DNA from: Mycolicibacterium tokaiense
GTDB lineage: Bacteria; Actinomycetota; Actinomycetes; Mycobacteriales; Mycobacteriaceae
Reading direction: 5' to 3'
DNA length: 64,000 nt
Assembly (NCBI RefSeq): GCF_010725885.1
Contig: NZ_AP022600.1
Coordinates: 1,240,001-1,304,000, forward strand
A program made the position numbers and the translations under genes. Shown here piece after piece: positions 8,260-15,734 of this stretch (the stretch's first letter is position 1; every line of letters begins with the position of its first letter). The notes below the pieces were generated by a model. The model saw only the letters and a program-made list of their open reading frames with translations. It ran no database searches and was not told where the DNA came from.

Positions 8260-9111
8260 TCACTGCGGTGTCAGTGCCGCCTGGCCCGTCACACCAGGGG
8301 GCGTGAACCCCAGCTCGGCGGAGATGTCCGCGGCGGCGGCCAGGATGGTCGGCAGGGCGCGGTACATCCAGTCCTCGGTGACCCTGATCGCCGGCCCGGT
8401 GACACTCATCGCGGCGATCACCTCGCCGGTGTAGTCCCACAGCGGCACCGCGATGGAACGGATTCCCGCCACCCGCTCCTCGAAAGAGAAGGTGTAGCCC
8501 TTCTGCCGTACCAGGTCGATCTGCCGGACCAGCTCATCCCGGGTGACCACCGTGCTGGAGGTGATGCTCTCGAACGGGCCCTCGAGCACGTTGGCGATGG
8601 TCTGGTCGTCGGAGTACGCCAGCAACAGCCGACTGGGCGCGCCCTGATGCAGTGGGATGAACTGCCCCCACTCCGTGTAGGTGCGCCGCAGCGGCTGGGT
8701 GCTCTCCACCTGGTCGATGACAAAGCGTCCGCCGCCCTTGACCACGTGCAGGCCCACCGTTTCCCCAGTGGCGTCGCGAAGCCGCGTCATCACCGGCCGC
8801 GCGACGGCCGTCAGGTTCCCGGTGTCGCGGGCAGCGGCCGCCAGCTGCAGGATGCGGGGTCCGAGTGCGTAATTGGGCCCCACCTTGGTGACCAGACCGT
8901 GGGTGCACAACGCGGCCAGCACCCGGTGCGCAGTGCTGGTACTGAGCCCGGTCGCCCGCGCGACGTCGCTGACACCGAGCCGAAGCTGGCCGCGGGTGAA
9001 GACGTCCAGTACGGCGACTGCGCGATCCACTGCGGCGATCCCGCTCTGCGGCGCGAACACCCCGGGATCGCCGTCCCCGGTGGCAGCGGCGTTCTCATCG
9101 GCTGACGGCAT
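8260..9111 (-). CDS. IclR-family transcriptional regulator
   Basis: 283 residues. The N-terminal winged helix (about 25-85) includes LGVSDVARATGLSTSTAHRV, and the C-terminal effector domain (about 100-270) contains GETVGLHVVKGGGRFVIDQV and FSFEERVAGIRSIAVPL. IclR proteins usually control adjacent catabolic genes and respond to pathway acids. It is 14 bases downstream of the GntR gene on the same strand and directly upstream of the tct operon, which makes that operon the likely target. The start is the ATG at 9111; the first 20 residues are low-complexity and could be trimmed. Confidence 0.93.
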   Translation of the reverse strand: MPSADENAAATGDGDPGVFAPQSGIAAVDRAVAVLDVFTRGQLRLGVSDVARATGLSTSTAHRVLAALCTHGLVTKVGPNYALGPRILQLAAAARDTGNLTAVARPVMTRLRDATGETVGLHVVKGGGRFVIDQVESTQPLRRTYTEWGQFIPLHQGAPSRLLLAYSDDQTIANVLEGPFESITSSTVVTRDELVRQIDLVRQKGYTFSFEERVAGIRSIAVPLWDYTGEVIAAMSVTGPAIRVTEDWMYRALPTILAAAADISAELGFTPPGVTGQAALTPQ

Positions 9112-9125
9112 CGCTCATCCCTTGC

Positions 9126-9866
9126 TCACGTGCGCCCGCGGCGCAGGCTGGATCGGTAGCTGTACAACGAGGTCACGAACCGCGACACCGCCAGCTCGAC
9201 GGCATCGCCGCCCACGGTCCGGTACATCCGGTCGATCCGCAGCATCGGCTCGCCGGTGTCGCACTCCGCAGCGTCGGCCACCCGGGTGTCCGCCAGCGCG
9301 ACGGTGATGGTCTGGTCCGCACCACCGATGGGATCGGGCAGAAGGGGGTCCAGCAGGCCGATGATGGTGCGGGAACTGCGCGCTCCACGTTGCACTTCAG
9401 GGGCGTCGGCGATGAGCGACCCGACATCGGGCGGAAGGAAGACGTCGGTGACGCAGAACGGGACGCCGAGATGCAGGCGGCGAAACGACACCGTGGTGAC
9501 CGCGTCGCTCGACAGCCCGAGGCGCCCGGCGGCTTCGATGTCGATGCGCCGGGCCAGCGGCGCGAGCACCTCCATCTCGGTGTCCACCGACAGGCTCATG
9601 AGGTCCTCCACCGTCCCGAACCGCCGCAGGTACTGCGAGCCGTCCCGCGCGGCGAACGACCCGCGCCCCGGCGTTCGGGTGACCAGCCCGTCAGCCACCA
9701 GTTCCTGGTAGGCCCGGCGCACGGTCTGCCGGCTCACACCGTACTGCTGCGCCAGTTCGGCTTCGGTGGGCAGCCGCACCTCGGCATCCGGCGAACGCAA
9801 CACCGTCTGCCGCAGCGACTCGGCAATGCGTTGGTAAGCCGGGCCCGCGCTCGGTTCCACCGTCAT
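9126..9866 (-). CDS. GntR-family regulator with UTRA domain (HutC type)
   Basis: 246 residues from the ATG at 9866, which has a strong GGGAGGAAAGGG ribosome-binding region. The N-terminal winged helix-turn-helix (about 10-75) contains LPTEAELAQQYGVSRQTVRRA. The C-terminal half has the UTRA pattern of HutC/FarR regulators (ETDTEMEVLAPLARRIDIEA-like region, then FVTSLYSYRS at the end). The effector is probably a small acid or amino acid. It is probably co-transcribed with the IclR gene, an unusual doubling of regulators ahead of one operon. Confidence 0.92.
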   Translation of the reverse strand: MTVEPSAGPAYQRIAESLRQTVLRSPDAEVRLPTEAELAQQYGVSRQTVRRAYQELVADGLVTRTPGRGSFAARDGSQYLRRFGTVEDLMSLSVDTEMEVLAPLARRIDIEAAGRLGLSSDAVTTVSFRRLHLGVPFCVTDVFLPPDVGSLIADAPEVQRGARSSRTIIGLLDPLLPDPIGGADQTITVALADTRVADAAECDTGEPMLRIDRMYRTVGGDAVELAVSRFVTSLYSYRSSLRRGRT

Positions 9867-9893
9867 CGAGCCCTTTCCTCCCTGCGCTGTGTC

Positions 9894-10054
9894 GGATATG
9901 TACGCAAACCCGGCGCCACCGGTCCATGTTCCCCCTGGCTCCCCCTGGCCCACCGAAAGTGGTGTGGCCAGCGAAGACATCGGGCCAAAGCCGGTGTGCC
10001 ACGAGTGACGCTACCGGAAGCGCACGTCAGCGGAGGAGCAATTGTATGTACATT
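9894..10054. promoter_or_regulatory. Divergent GntR/GntR promoter region with two ATGTAC-centred sites
   Basis: The 250 bases between two divergently transcribed GntR genes contain GGATATGTACGCA (9,894-9,906) and ATTGTATGTACATT (10,041-10,054). The second resembles the TTGTnTnTACAA-like sites bound by HutC-type GntR proteins, so it may be an operator for the UTRA regulator. A GGAGGAG at 10,031-10,037 precedes a TTG at 10,042 that is in frame with the downstream GntR gene. Confidence 0.4.
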
Positions 10055-10116
10055 TCCCCTCGCCGGGACGCCGGATACCGGCACTGCCACCACGGAAAAT
10101 TGTCTATATTTGTCGG

Positions 10117-10800
10117 GTGAAATCCACGGCGTCGGCCGACCGCAAGCGGGGGCCGCTCATGCGCCTCAGCGACCTGGCCGCTGCGCACGTGCGCGAGCTC
10201 ATCGTGTCCGGGCAACTGCGGGCCGGCGAATTCATCCGTCCCGAGGTGGTGGCCGACGAACTCGGCATCAGTGCCACCCCGGCCCGGGAAGGCCTGCTAC
10301 TCCTGCAGACCGAAGGGTTCCTGACCATCGAGCCACGGCGCGGATTTTCGGTGACCGCGCTGTCCGGTGAGGACATTTGCGATGTCTACGACGCCCAGGC
10401 GCTGCTCGGTGGCGAGCTCGCCGCCCGGGCGGCTCGGGTGATCAGCACCGAGTTGGTGGACGAGTTGGAGAGCATTCAGACCGAGCTCGAACAGGCAAAC
10501 GCCGATCGCGACTACGAGGCCGTGGAGCGGCTCAATCATCGCTTCCACGAGACCATCTACCGATTGGCGGGATCACGCAAGATCCGCTGGCTCATCAAGG
10601 CGACGCTGCCCTACGCGCCACGCAAGTTCTTCGCCGCCGTCGAGGGCTGGCCCGAAGCCTCCGCCGAGGACCACAGGGCCATCATCGAGCACCTGCGTTC
10701 CGGCGACGCCGAGGCCGCCCGGGGCGCCATGGCTCGGCACATCCGCCGGGCGGGTGCTCTACTGGCCGAACACCTCACTGCCAGCGGCACTCTCGGCTAG
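10117..10800 (+). CDS. GntR-family regulator with FCD domain (FadR/VanR type)
   Basis: 227 residues from the GTG at 10117, which is 7 bases after a TATATT -10 box (10,105-10,110), so the mRNA may be leaderless. An in-frame TTG at 10,042 with a strong GGAGGAG site would add 25 residues; the sequence cannot exclude it. The winged helix spans about 15-75 (PEVVADELGISATPAREGLL) and the all-helical FCD domain about 85-220, with metal-ligand candidates in NHRFHETIY and HIRRAGALL. It stands opposite the CitE-type operon, whose last stop overlaps its own stop as CTAG. It may regulate that operon. Confidence 0.92.
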   Translation: MKSTASADRKRGPLMRLSDLAAAHVRELIVSGQLRAGEFIRPEVVADELGISATPAREGLLLLQTEGFLTIEPRRGFSVTALSGEDICDVYDAQALLGGELAARAARVISTELVDELESIQTELEQANADRDYEAVERLNHRFHETIYRLAGSRKIRWLIKATLPYAPRKFFAAVEGWPEASAEDHRAIIEHLRSGDAEAARGAMARHIRRAGALLAEHLTASGTLG

Positions 10801-11612
10801 CGTCCCGCTGCGGCCAGTATCCGGCGGGCCCGCTCCACCACCGGCACGTCGATCATCTGACCGTTGACCGCGACCGCAGAACCGTCCGCGTGCTCGGCGG
10901 CCGCCAGGACTTCGCCGGCCCAGTCGATCTCGGACTCGGACGGCGCCATCGCACGGTGCACGGCCGCCACCTGGGCCGGATGGATGCACAGCTTGGCGGT
11001 CACACCCAGGCTGCGTGCGTACCTCACATCGGAGGTCACCGTGTCGGTTTCGGTGAACACCGTTGTCACCCCGTCGATCGGCGGCGCCAGGCCAGCGGCT
11101 GCGGAGGCCAGTACCAGCAGACTCCGGTGCAGCAGTAGCGCGGTGCGGTCGTCGGGGTTCACACCCAGCTCGTTGCCCAGGTCGATACTGCCGAACGCCA
11201 GCCGGGTCACACCGGCGACGGCGCTGAGCTCATGCACCGCCCGCACCCCGGCGGCGGTCTCGATCAACGGCACCAGCGGCGCGCCCGGGGCCATCTCGGT
11301 GATGCGCTCGAGCTGTTCGGCGCGTTCGGCTTTGGCCACCATCACCGGCATCCGGTGCTGCGCGACCAGTGCCAGGTCTGCGGCATGCCACGCAGTGTCC
11401 GGCGCATTGATCCGCACCATGGCCGCATTACCCGCAGCCAGCCAGGCCGCGGCGTGCTCGCGGGCGGCGTCCTTCTCCGGCGGCCCCACCGCGTCCTCGA
11501 GGTCGATGATGACGATGTCCGGTTGCGCCGCCTGAGCTTTGCCGAACCGCTGCGGACGGTTGCCCGGTACGAAGAGCAGGGTTCGGGCCAGGCGAACCAG
11601 CTCGGCGTTCAT
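10797..11612 (-). CDS. CitE-type acyl-CoA lyase (HpcH/HpaI aldolase family)
   Basis: 271 residues of the CitE-like TIM-barrel family: RTLLFVPGNRPQRFGKA at the start, VIIDLEDAVGP with the conserved Glu-Asp near residue 40, VRINAPDT near 68, PLIETAAGV near 138 (Mg-ligand Glu) and FGSIDLGNELG near 160 (Mg-ligand Asp). Relatives cleave citramalyl-CoA or malyl-CoA to acetyl-CoA plus pyruvate or glyoxylate. It lacks CitD/CitF partners, so it is not part of citrate lyase. The ATG overlaps the hydratase stop as ATGA, and the hydratase would supply its substrate. Exact stereospecificity is not readable from sequence. Confidence 0.9.
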   Translation of the reverse strand: MNAELVRLARTLLFVPGNRPQRFGKAQAAQPDIVIIDLEDAVGPPEKDAAREHAAAWLAAGNAAMVRINAPDTAWHAADLALVAQHRMPVMVAKAERAEQLERITEMAPGAPLVPLIETAAGVRAVHELSAVAGVTRLAFGSIDLGNELGVNPDDRTALLLHRSLLVLASAAAGLAPPIDGVTTVFTETDTVTSDVRYARSLGVTAKLCIHPAQVAAVHRAMAPSESEIDWAGEVLAAAEHADGSAVAVNGQMIDVPVVERARRILAAAGR

Positions 11613-12460
11613 GCAAAGGCCGCGGTCGCGGTGGCGTGCATGGTCGCTGCCCCGGAGAGCACCGACAACTCCGCGGAGGCACCGCCGGGGTCGGGTGTCC
11701 CCTGGGCTCGGATGGGATCGCCGACGAACACCGGCCTCGAGAGCCGGAAGTCGAAGCCGGACAACGGACGGTCACTGTTGGCGCGGGCCAGTTCCGACAT
11801 GTAGAGAGCCAGCAGCGGACCGTGCACCACCAACCCTGGGTAACCCTCGACGGCCGTGGCGTATTGCTGGTCGTAGTGGATGCGGTGGGAATTCGCGGTG
11901 AGCGCGCTGAACCGGAACAGCAACGCCGGATGGGTCTGCGGTTCGGCAACCCATGGCTGCGTCGGCGCACCCAGCGGTTCCCCGACAGCGGAGAACGAGG
12001 TGCTGCTACCGGAATCGCTGCGGTACACCAGATCCTGTTCCTCGGTCATGCGCGGGCGGCCATCCTGGCTGAACTCGTTGCGCACCGTGACGAACAGCAG
12101 TTCGCCGGTCTTGCCGTGCTTGACCTTGGTGGACACCACCTCGCAGGTACGGGTGGCCTCCCGGCCGAGCAGCAGTGGCTCGTGGATGCGCAGGCGTGCA
12201 CCGGCGAACATCCGGCGGCGATCCGGGATCGGCGGGAGGAAGTGCCCGTCGCGGGGATGTCCGTCGGCCCCCAGCTCCGCGGTGGGCGGGAACTCGGTGA
12301 AATAGAACCAGTGCCACATCGGCGGCAGCGCGTCACCGTCGGCGAGACTGACGGTCAGGTCCAGCATCGCGGCCACCCGCGCGGCGTTCTCGACGCTCAG
12401 ACGCTCTGTGCTGGCGAGTGGTTCGGGGCTCCAGGTACCGATGTACCGGTCCAGGGACAT
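11609..12460 (-). CDS. MaoC-like acyl-CoA hydratase (mesaconyl-C4-/itaconyl-CoA hydratase type)
   Basis: 283 residues with a double hot-dog layout. The N-terminal half (LPPMWHWFYFTEFPPTAELG, then LPPIPDRRRMFAGARLRIHE) is characteristic of the subfamily named mesaconyl-C4-CoA, itaconyl-CoA or 3-methylfumaryl-CoA hydratase. The C-terminal half carries the hydratase region NSHRIHYDQQYATAVEGYPG with the conserved His/Asp pair. It would add water to a branched C5 unsaturated CoA ester to give citramalyl-CoA, the substrate of the CitE-type lyase encoded after it. It follows the CoA transferase by one base. Assignment to the subfamily is from remembered family patterns. Confidence 0.85.
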   Translation of the reverse strand: MSLDRYIGTWSPEPLASTERLSVENAARVAAMLDLTVSLADGDALPPMWHWFYFTEFPPTAELGADGHPRDGHFLPPIPDRRRMFAGARLRIHEPLLLGREATRTCEVVSTKVKHGKTGELLFVTVRNEFSQDGRPRMTEEQDLVYRSDSGSSTSFSAVGEPLGAPTQPWVAEPQTHPALLFRFSALTANSHRIHYDQQYATAVEGYPGLVVHGPLLALYMSELARANSDRPLSGFDFRLSRPVFVGDPIRAQGTPDPGGASAELSVLSGAATMHATATAAFA

Positions 12461-12461
12461 C

Positions 12462-13622
12462 TCAGCTCCTCGTCTCGACGGCGTGGCCCAGCTCCGCCAG
12501 GATTGCCGCGGTGTGCTCCCCCAGTGCCGGCACCGGGTCCATCCGTGGTTCGACCCCCAGATCCAGGGGCGGTAGCAGCGCTCGGATCGGCCCGTTCTCG
12601 GTGTGCACCGAACGCCACCGGTCCCGCGCCTCGAGCACCGGGTGTTCGAGGAACTCGCTGACCGTGTTGACCCCGGCGAACGCGATCCGCGCGGCCGTCA
12701 GCCTCTCCTCCAGCTCGGGACTGGGCCAGGCGGCGAAGGCCTCGGTGATCACCGCGTTCACCTCGCTGCGGTGCGCGACCCGCAGCGTGCTCGACGCGAA
12801 CCGCGGATCCTGCGCCAGGTCGGGACGCTGCAGCACGGTGGCGCAGAAGCGCGACCACTCCGGTTCATTCTGGATGGCGATCAGGATGGTGTGCCCGTCG
12901 CCGGCATCGAAGGGGCCGTACGGAGCGATCGTGGCGTGCTGGGCACCGAAGCGGCCGGGCTGGCGGCCTGCTCCCGCGGTGAAATGGGCGGGCTGGCCGA
13001 CCCATTCGGCCAGCGCCTCGAACAGCGACACCTCGATGGTGGCGCCTTCGCCGGTCATCGACCGCCGATACAGGGCCGCCAGGATGCCGCTGAAGGCGTA
13101 CATGCCGGCGGCCACGTCGGCGATCGAGACACCGACCTTGGCCACCTCGTCCGGAGTGCCGGTCAACGACACCAGGCCGGTCTCGCACTGCACCAACAGG
13201 TCGTAGGCCTTGCGGTCGGCCCACGGGCCGGTGCTGCCCCAGCCGGTCACCGACACCACGATCTTGCCCGGGTCGTTTTCCCGGATCGCCTCGGCCGACA
13301 GGCCCAGGCGGGCCGCCGCTCCAGGGCCCAGGTTCTGCACCACGACGTCGGCGCGGTCGGCCAACTCATGCAGAACCTGCTGTCCCTGCTCGGTTTTGAC
13401 ATCGAGTGCGATGGATTCCTTGGACCGGTTGAGCCAGACGAAGTAGCTGGACGAGCCGTTCACCGAGTCGTCGTACTGCCGGGCGAAATCGCCGGAGCCA
13501 GGCCGTTCCACCTTGATCACCCGTGCACCCAGATCGGCGAGCTGGCGGGTCGCAAACGGGGCCGCCACCGCGTGCTCCAGCGACAGGACGGTCAGACCGC
13601 GCAGCGGCAGCATGTTGGTCAT
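12462..13622 (-). CDS. Class III CoA transferase (CaiB/BaiF family)
   Basis: 386 residues. The N-terminal Rossmann half begins LPLRGLTVLSLEHAVAAPFA with ADLGARVIKVERPGSGDFAR. The catalytic aspartate is expected at Asp169 in VGVSIADVAAGMYAFSG, the same numbering as in formyl-CoA transferase. It moves CoA between carboxylic acids, here probably onto a dicarboxylate entering the hydratase/lyase steps. The ATG at 13622 shares one base with the dehydrogenase stop (TGATG); a GTG one codon earlier is also possible. Donor and acceptor are unknown. Confidence 0.92.
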   Translation of the reverse strand: MTNMLPLRGLTVLSLEHAVAAPFATRQLADLGARVIKVERPGSGDFARQYDDSVNGSSSYFVWLNRSKESIALDVKTEQGQQVLHELADRADVVVQNLGPGAAARLGLSAEAIRENDPGKIVVSVTGWGSTGPWADRKAYDLLVQCETGLVSLTGTPDEVAKVGVSIADVAAGMYAFSGILAALYRRSMTGEGATIEVSLFEALAEWVGQPAHFTAGAGRQPGRFGAQHATIAPYGPFDAGDGHTILIAIQNEPEWSRFCATVLQRPDLAQDPRFASSTLRVAHRSEVNAVITEAFAAWPSPELEERLTAARIAFAGVNTVSEFLEHPVLEARDRWRSVHTENGPIRALLPPLDLGVEPRMDPVPALGEHTAAILAELGHAVETRS

Positions 13623-14776
13623 CACAGGGCCAGCCCGCCCCGCTTCACCAGTTGTTTGGCGATGACACCGCGCTGGATCTCGTTGGTGCCCTCGCCCACG
13701 ATCATCAACGGGGCGTCGCGGAAGTACCGTTCGACGTCGTACTCGGTGGAGTAGCCATAGCCGCCGTGCACCCGCACCGCGTCCAGAGCCACCTCCATGC
13801 CCACCTCCGAGGCGAAGAGTTTGGCCATCCCCGCCTCCATGTCGACCCGGGCCCCGGAGTCGAATTTCTCTGCGGCGCTGCCCAGGAGAGCGCGGGCGGC
13901 GGAGAGCTTGGTGCCCATGTCGGCGAGCATGTTGCCCACCGATTGGTGTTGCCAGATCGGCTTGCCGAAGCTCTCGCGCTCCTGGGCGTAGCGCAGCGCA
14001 TCCTCGAAGGCCGCCCGGGCCACACCGGTGGCGCGGGCGGCGACCTGCAGCCGGCCCACCTCCAGGCCCTTCATCATCTGGGCGAAACCGTCCCCTTCGG
14101 CGGCCCCCAGCAGTGCGTCGGCGGGCACCCGGCAGTCGGAGAAGTTGAGCTCACAGCTCTCCACTCCCTTGTAGCCGAGCTTGGGCAGATCCTTGGACAC
14201 CGTGAAGCCCGGCACCTTCTCGACCAGCAGGATCGACACGCCCTTGTGCGCCGGTTGCGCGGCGGGGTCGGTCTTGCACATCAGAGCCACCAGCCCCGCG
14301 CGGCGGGCGTTGGTGATCCAGGTTTTGCTGCCGTTGATGACGTAGTCGTCGCCGTCCCGGCGCGCGACGGTCCGCATGGCCTGCAGGTCGGATCCGCCGC
14401 CGGGTTCGGTGAGCGCCATGGTGGTGCGTAGCTCGCCGGTGGCCATGCGCGGCAGGTACTTCTGCTTCTGTTCCTCGGTGCCGAACATGACGATCAGCTT
14501 GGACACCACGGTGTGACCGCCCATGGCACCCGCCAGGCTCATCCAGCCCCGGGCCAGCTCCTCGGTGACGGCGACGTAGCACGGCATCGAAACCTGACCG
14601 AAGCCATAGGGTTCCGGGATGGCCAACCCGAAGATCCCGATCTCCTTCATCATCTCGATGAGTTCCTCGGGGTAGGTGTTGGCGTGCTCGAGCTCGCGCA
14701 CCACCGGCTTCACCTGCTTCTCGACGAACTCGCGCACCGTGTCCACGAGAGCTTTCTCCTCTGCCGACAGCACCAT
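13622..14776 (-). CDS. Acyl-CoA dehydrogenase (possible methylsuccinyl-CoA or related substrate)
   Basis: 384 residues with all hallmarks: ALTEPGGGSDLQAMRT and WITNARRAG for FAD/substrate binding, and DAPLMIVGEGTNEIQR near the C-terminus with the catalytic Glu in GEGTNEIQ. The start is the ATG at 14776, preceded by GGAGGTGG; an ATG at 14797 has no such site. It is the first gene of the operon with CoA transferase, hydratase and CitE lyase. A dehydrogenase making an alpha,beta-unsaturated C5 dicarboxylyl-CoA would fit that order exactly. The promoter is overlapped by a 26-bp palindrome. Confidence 0.93.
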   Translation of the reverse strand: MVLSAEEKALVDTVREFVEKQVKPVVRELEHANTYPEELIEMMKEIGIFGLAIPEPYGFGQVSMPCYVAVTEELARGWMSLAGAMGGHTVVSKLIVMFGTEEQKQKYLPRMATGELRTTMALTEPGGGSDLQAMRTVARRDGDDYVINGSKTWITNARRAGLVALMCKTDPAAQPAHKGVSILLVEKVPGFTVSKDLPKLGYKGVESCELNFSDCRVPADALLGAAEGDGFAQMMKGLEVGRLQVAARATGVARAAFEDALRYAQERESFGKPIWQHQSVGNMLADMGTKLSAARALLGSAAEKFDSGARVDMEAGMAKLFASEVGMEVALDAVRVHGGYGYSTEYDVERYFRDAPLMIVGEGTNEIQRGVIAKQLVKRGGLAL

Positions 14777-14790
14777 GCCGCCACCTCCAA

Positions 14791-14816
14791 TCTCCATAGA
14801 AAATATTCTATGGAGA
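14791..14816. promoter_or_regulatory. Perfect 26-bp palindromic operator before the acyl-CoA dehydrogenase operon
   Basis: Two perfect 11-bp arms, TCTCCATAGAA (14,791-14,801) and TTCTATGGAGA (14,806-14,816), flank AATA. On the minus strand the AT-rich centre supplies a -10-like TAGAAT or ATATTT about 20-30 bases before the ATG at 14,776, so a bound repressor would block the promoter. The FCD-type GntR at 10,117 is one candidate binder. Confidence 0.75.
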
Positions 14817-14880
14817 CGGCAGAACGCAAGGTTTGTGGTGTCTGCACCGCCCCGGACCCGCCTGACGTGGTGAAATCCGT

Positions 14881-15681
14881 ATGTCGATCGAGCAAAGGGG
14901 TGTCCGGGTGGTCATGCTGCTGCAGCTCCCTCCTGCCCTTCTCGGGCTCGCCTGGGTCACGATCATCGTCGCCGGCGCGGTCGGTGGGCTGATCCTGTTT
15001 CGCCGAGTGGTCCCGCATTCTCGGGTCGAGGCCGCGAATTCCGTCTCCAGCACCGTCTTTCAGCTCGGCAGCGTGTTGTATGCGGTGCTGGTCGCCTTCG
15101 TCGTGGTGGTGGTGTGGGAGCAGTTCGGCGAAGCCGAGGACGCCAGCAGGGACGAGGCCACCGCCATCTCCGACCTGTTGCGCGACTCGGCGGCACTGCC
15201 GCCGCAGAACCAGGCCGAGGCGCAGAACGCGCTGCTGGCGTACACCCGCCACGTCGTCGACGAGGAATTCCCGCGGATGCGCCACGGGGAGAAGATCTCC
15301 GACCAGTCCGACCAACTGACCGCGGTCTGGGAGGTGTACCTGAGGGTGGAACCGCGGACCCGCAATCAGATCGCCTTCTTCGACCACCAGATCGTGCGCC
15401 TGAACGACCTGGCCGGCGACCGCAAGGTGCGCACCTCCACCGCCGACGCCCAGGTGCCCGGCGAACTGTGGGTACTGCTGGTGGGCGGCGGCGCGGTGAT
15501 CCTCACCTTCACGTTCCTGCTGGGTACCCGCGACCTGTTCGTGCACGCGGTCGCCGTGGGACTGACCGCCGCACTGCTCGGATTCGTGCTCTTCCTGGTG
15601 TTCGCGTTGGAGCATCCCTTTGTCGGCGAGCTGTCGGTGCCGCCCACCGTGTATGTCGACGTGCTGGAATCCTGGGGGTAG
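14881..15681 (+). CDS. DUF4239 membrane protein
   Basis: 266 residues. Two N-terminal membrane segments (about 17-37 and 58-80, the latter LGSVLYAVLVAFVVVVVWEQF), a soluble middle of about 100 residues, and two C-terminal segments (about 190-210 and 215-240) match the bestrophin-like DUF4239 family. Function is unknown; a channel role has been suggested for relatives because of the topology. An in-frame ATG at 14,914 would remove an odd polar N-terminus (MSIEQRGVRVV). It is transcribed away from the acyl-CoA dehydrogenase. Confidence 0.8.
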   Translation: MSIEQRGVRVVMLLQLPPALLGLAWVTIIVAGAVGGLILFRRVVPHSRVEAANSVSSTVFQLGSVLYAVLVAFVVVVVWEQFGEAEDASRDEATAISDLLRDSAALPPQNQAEAQNALLAYTRHVVDEEFPRMRHGEKISDQSDQLTAVWEVYLRVEPRTRNQIAFFDHQIVRLNDLAGDRKVRTSTADAQVPGELWVLLVGGGAVILTFTFLLGTRDLFVHAVAVGLTAALLGFVLFLVFALEHPFVGELSVPPTVYVDVLESWG

Positions 15682-15734
15682 ACACTTCTGCGAATCTGCC
15701 CACACGCTGTCGGCCATGCCCTAGCGTTCGGCGG

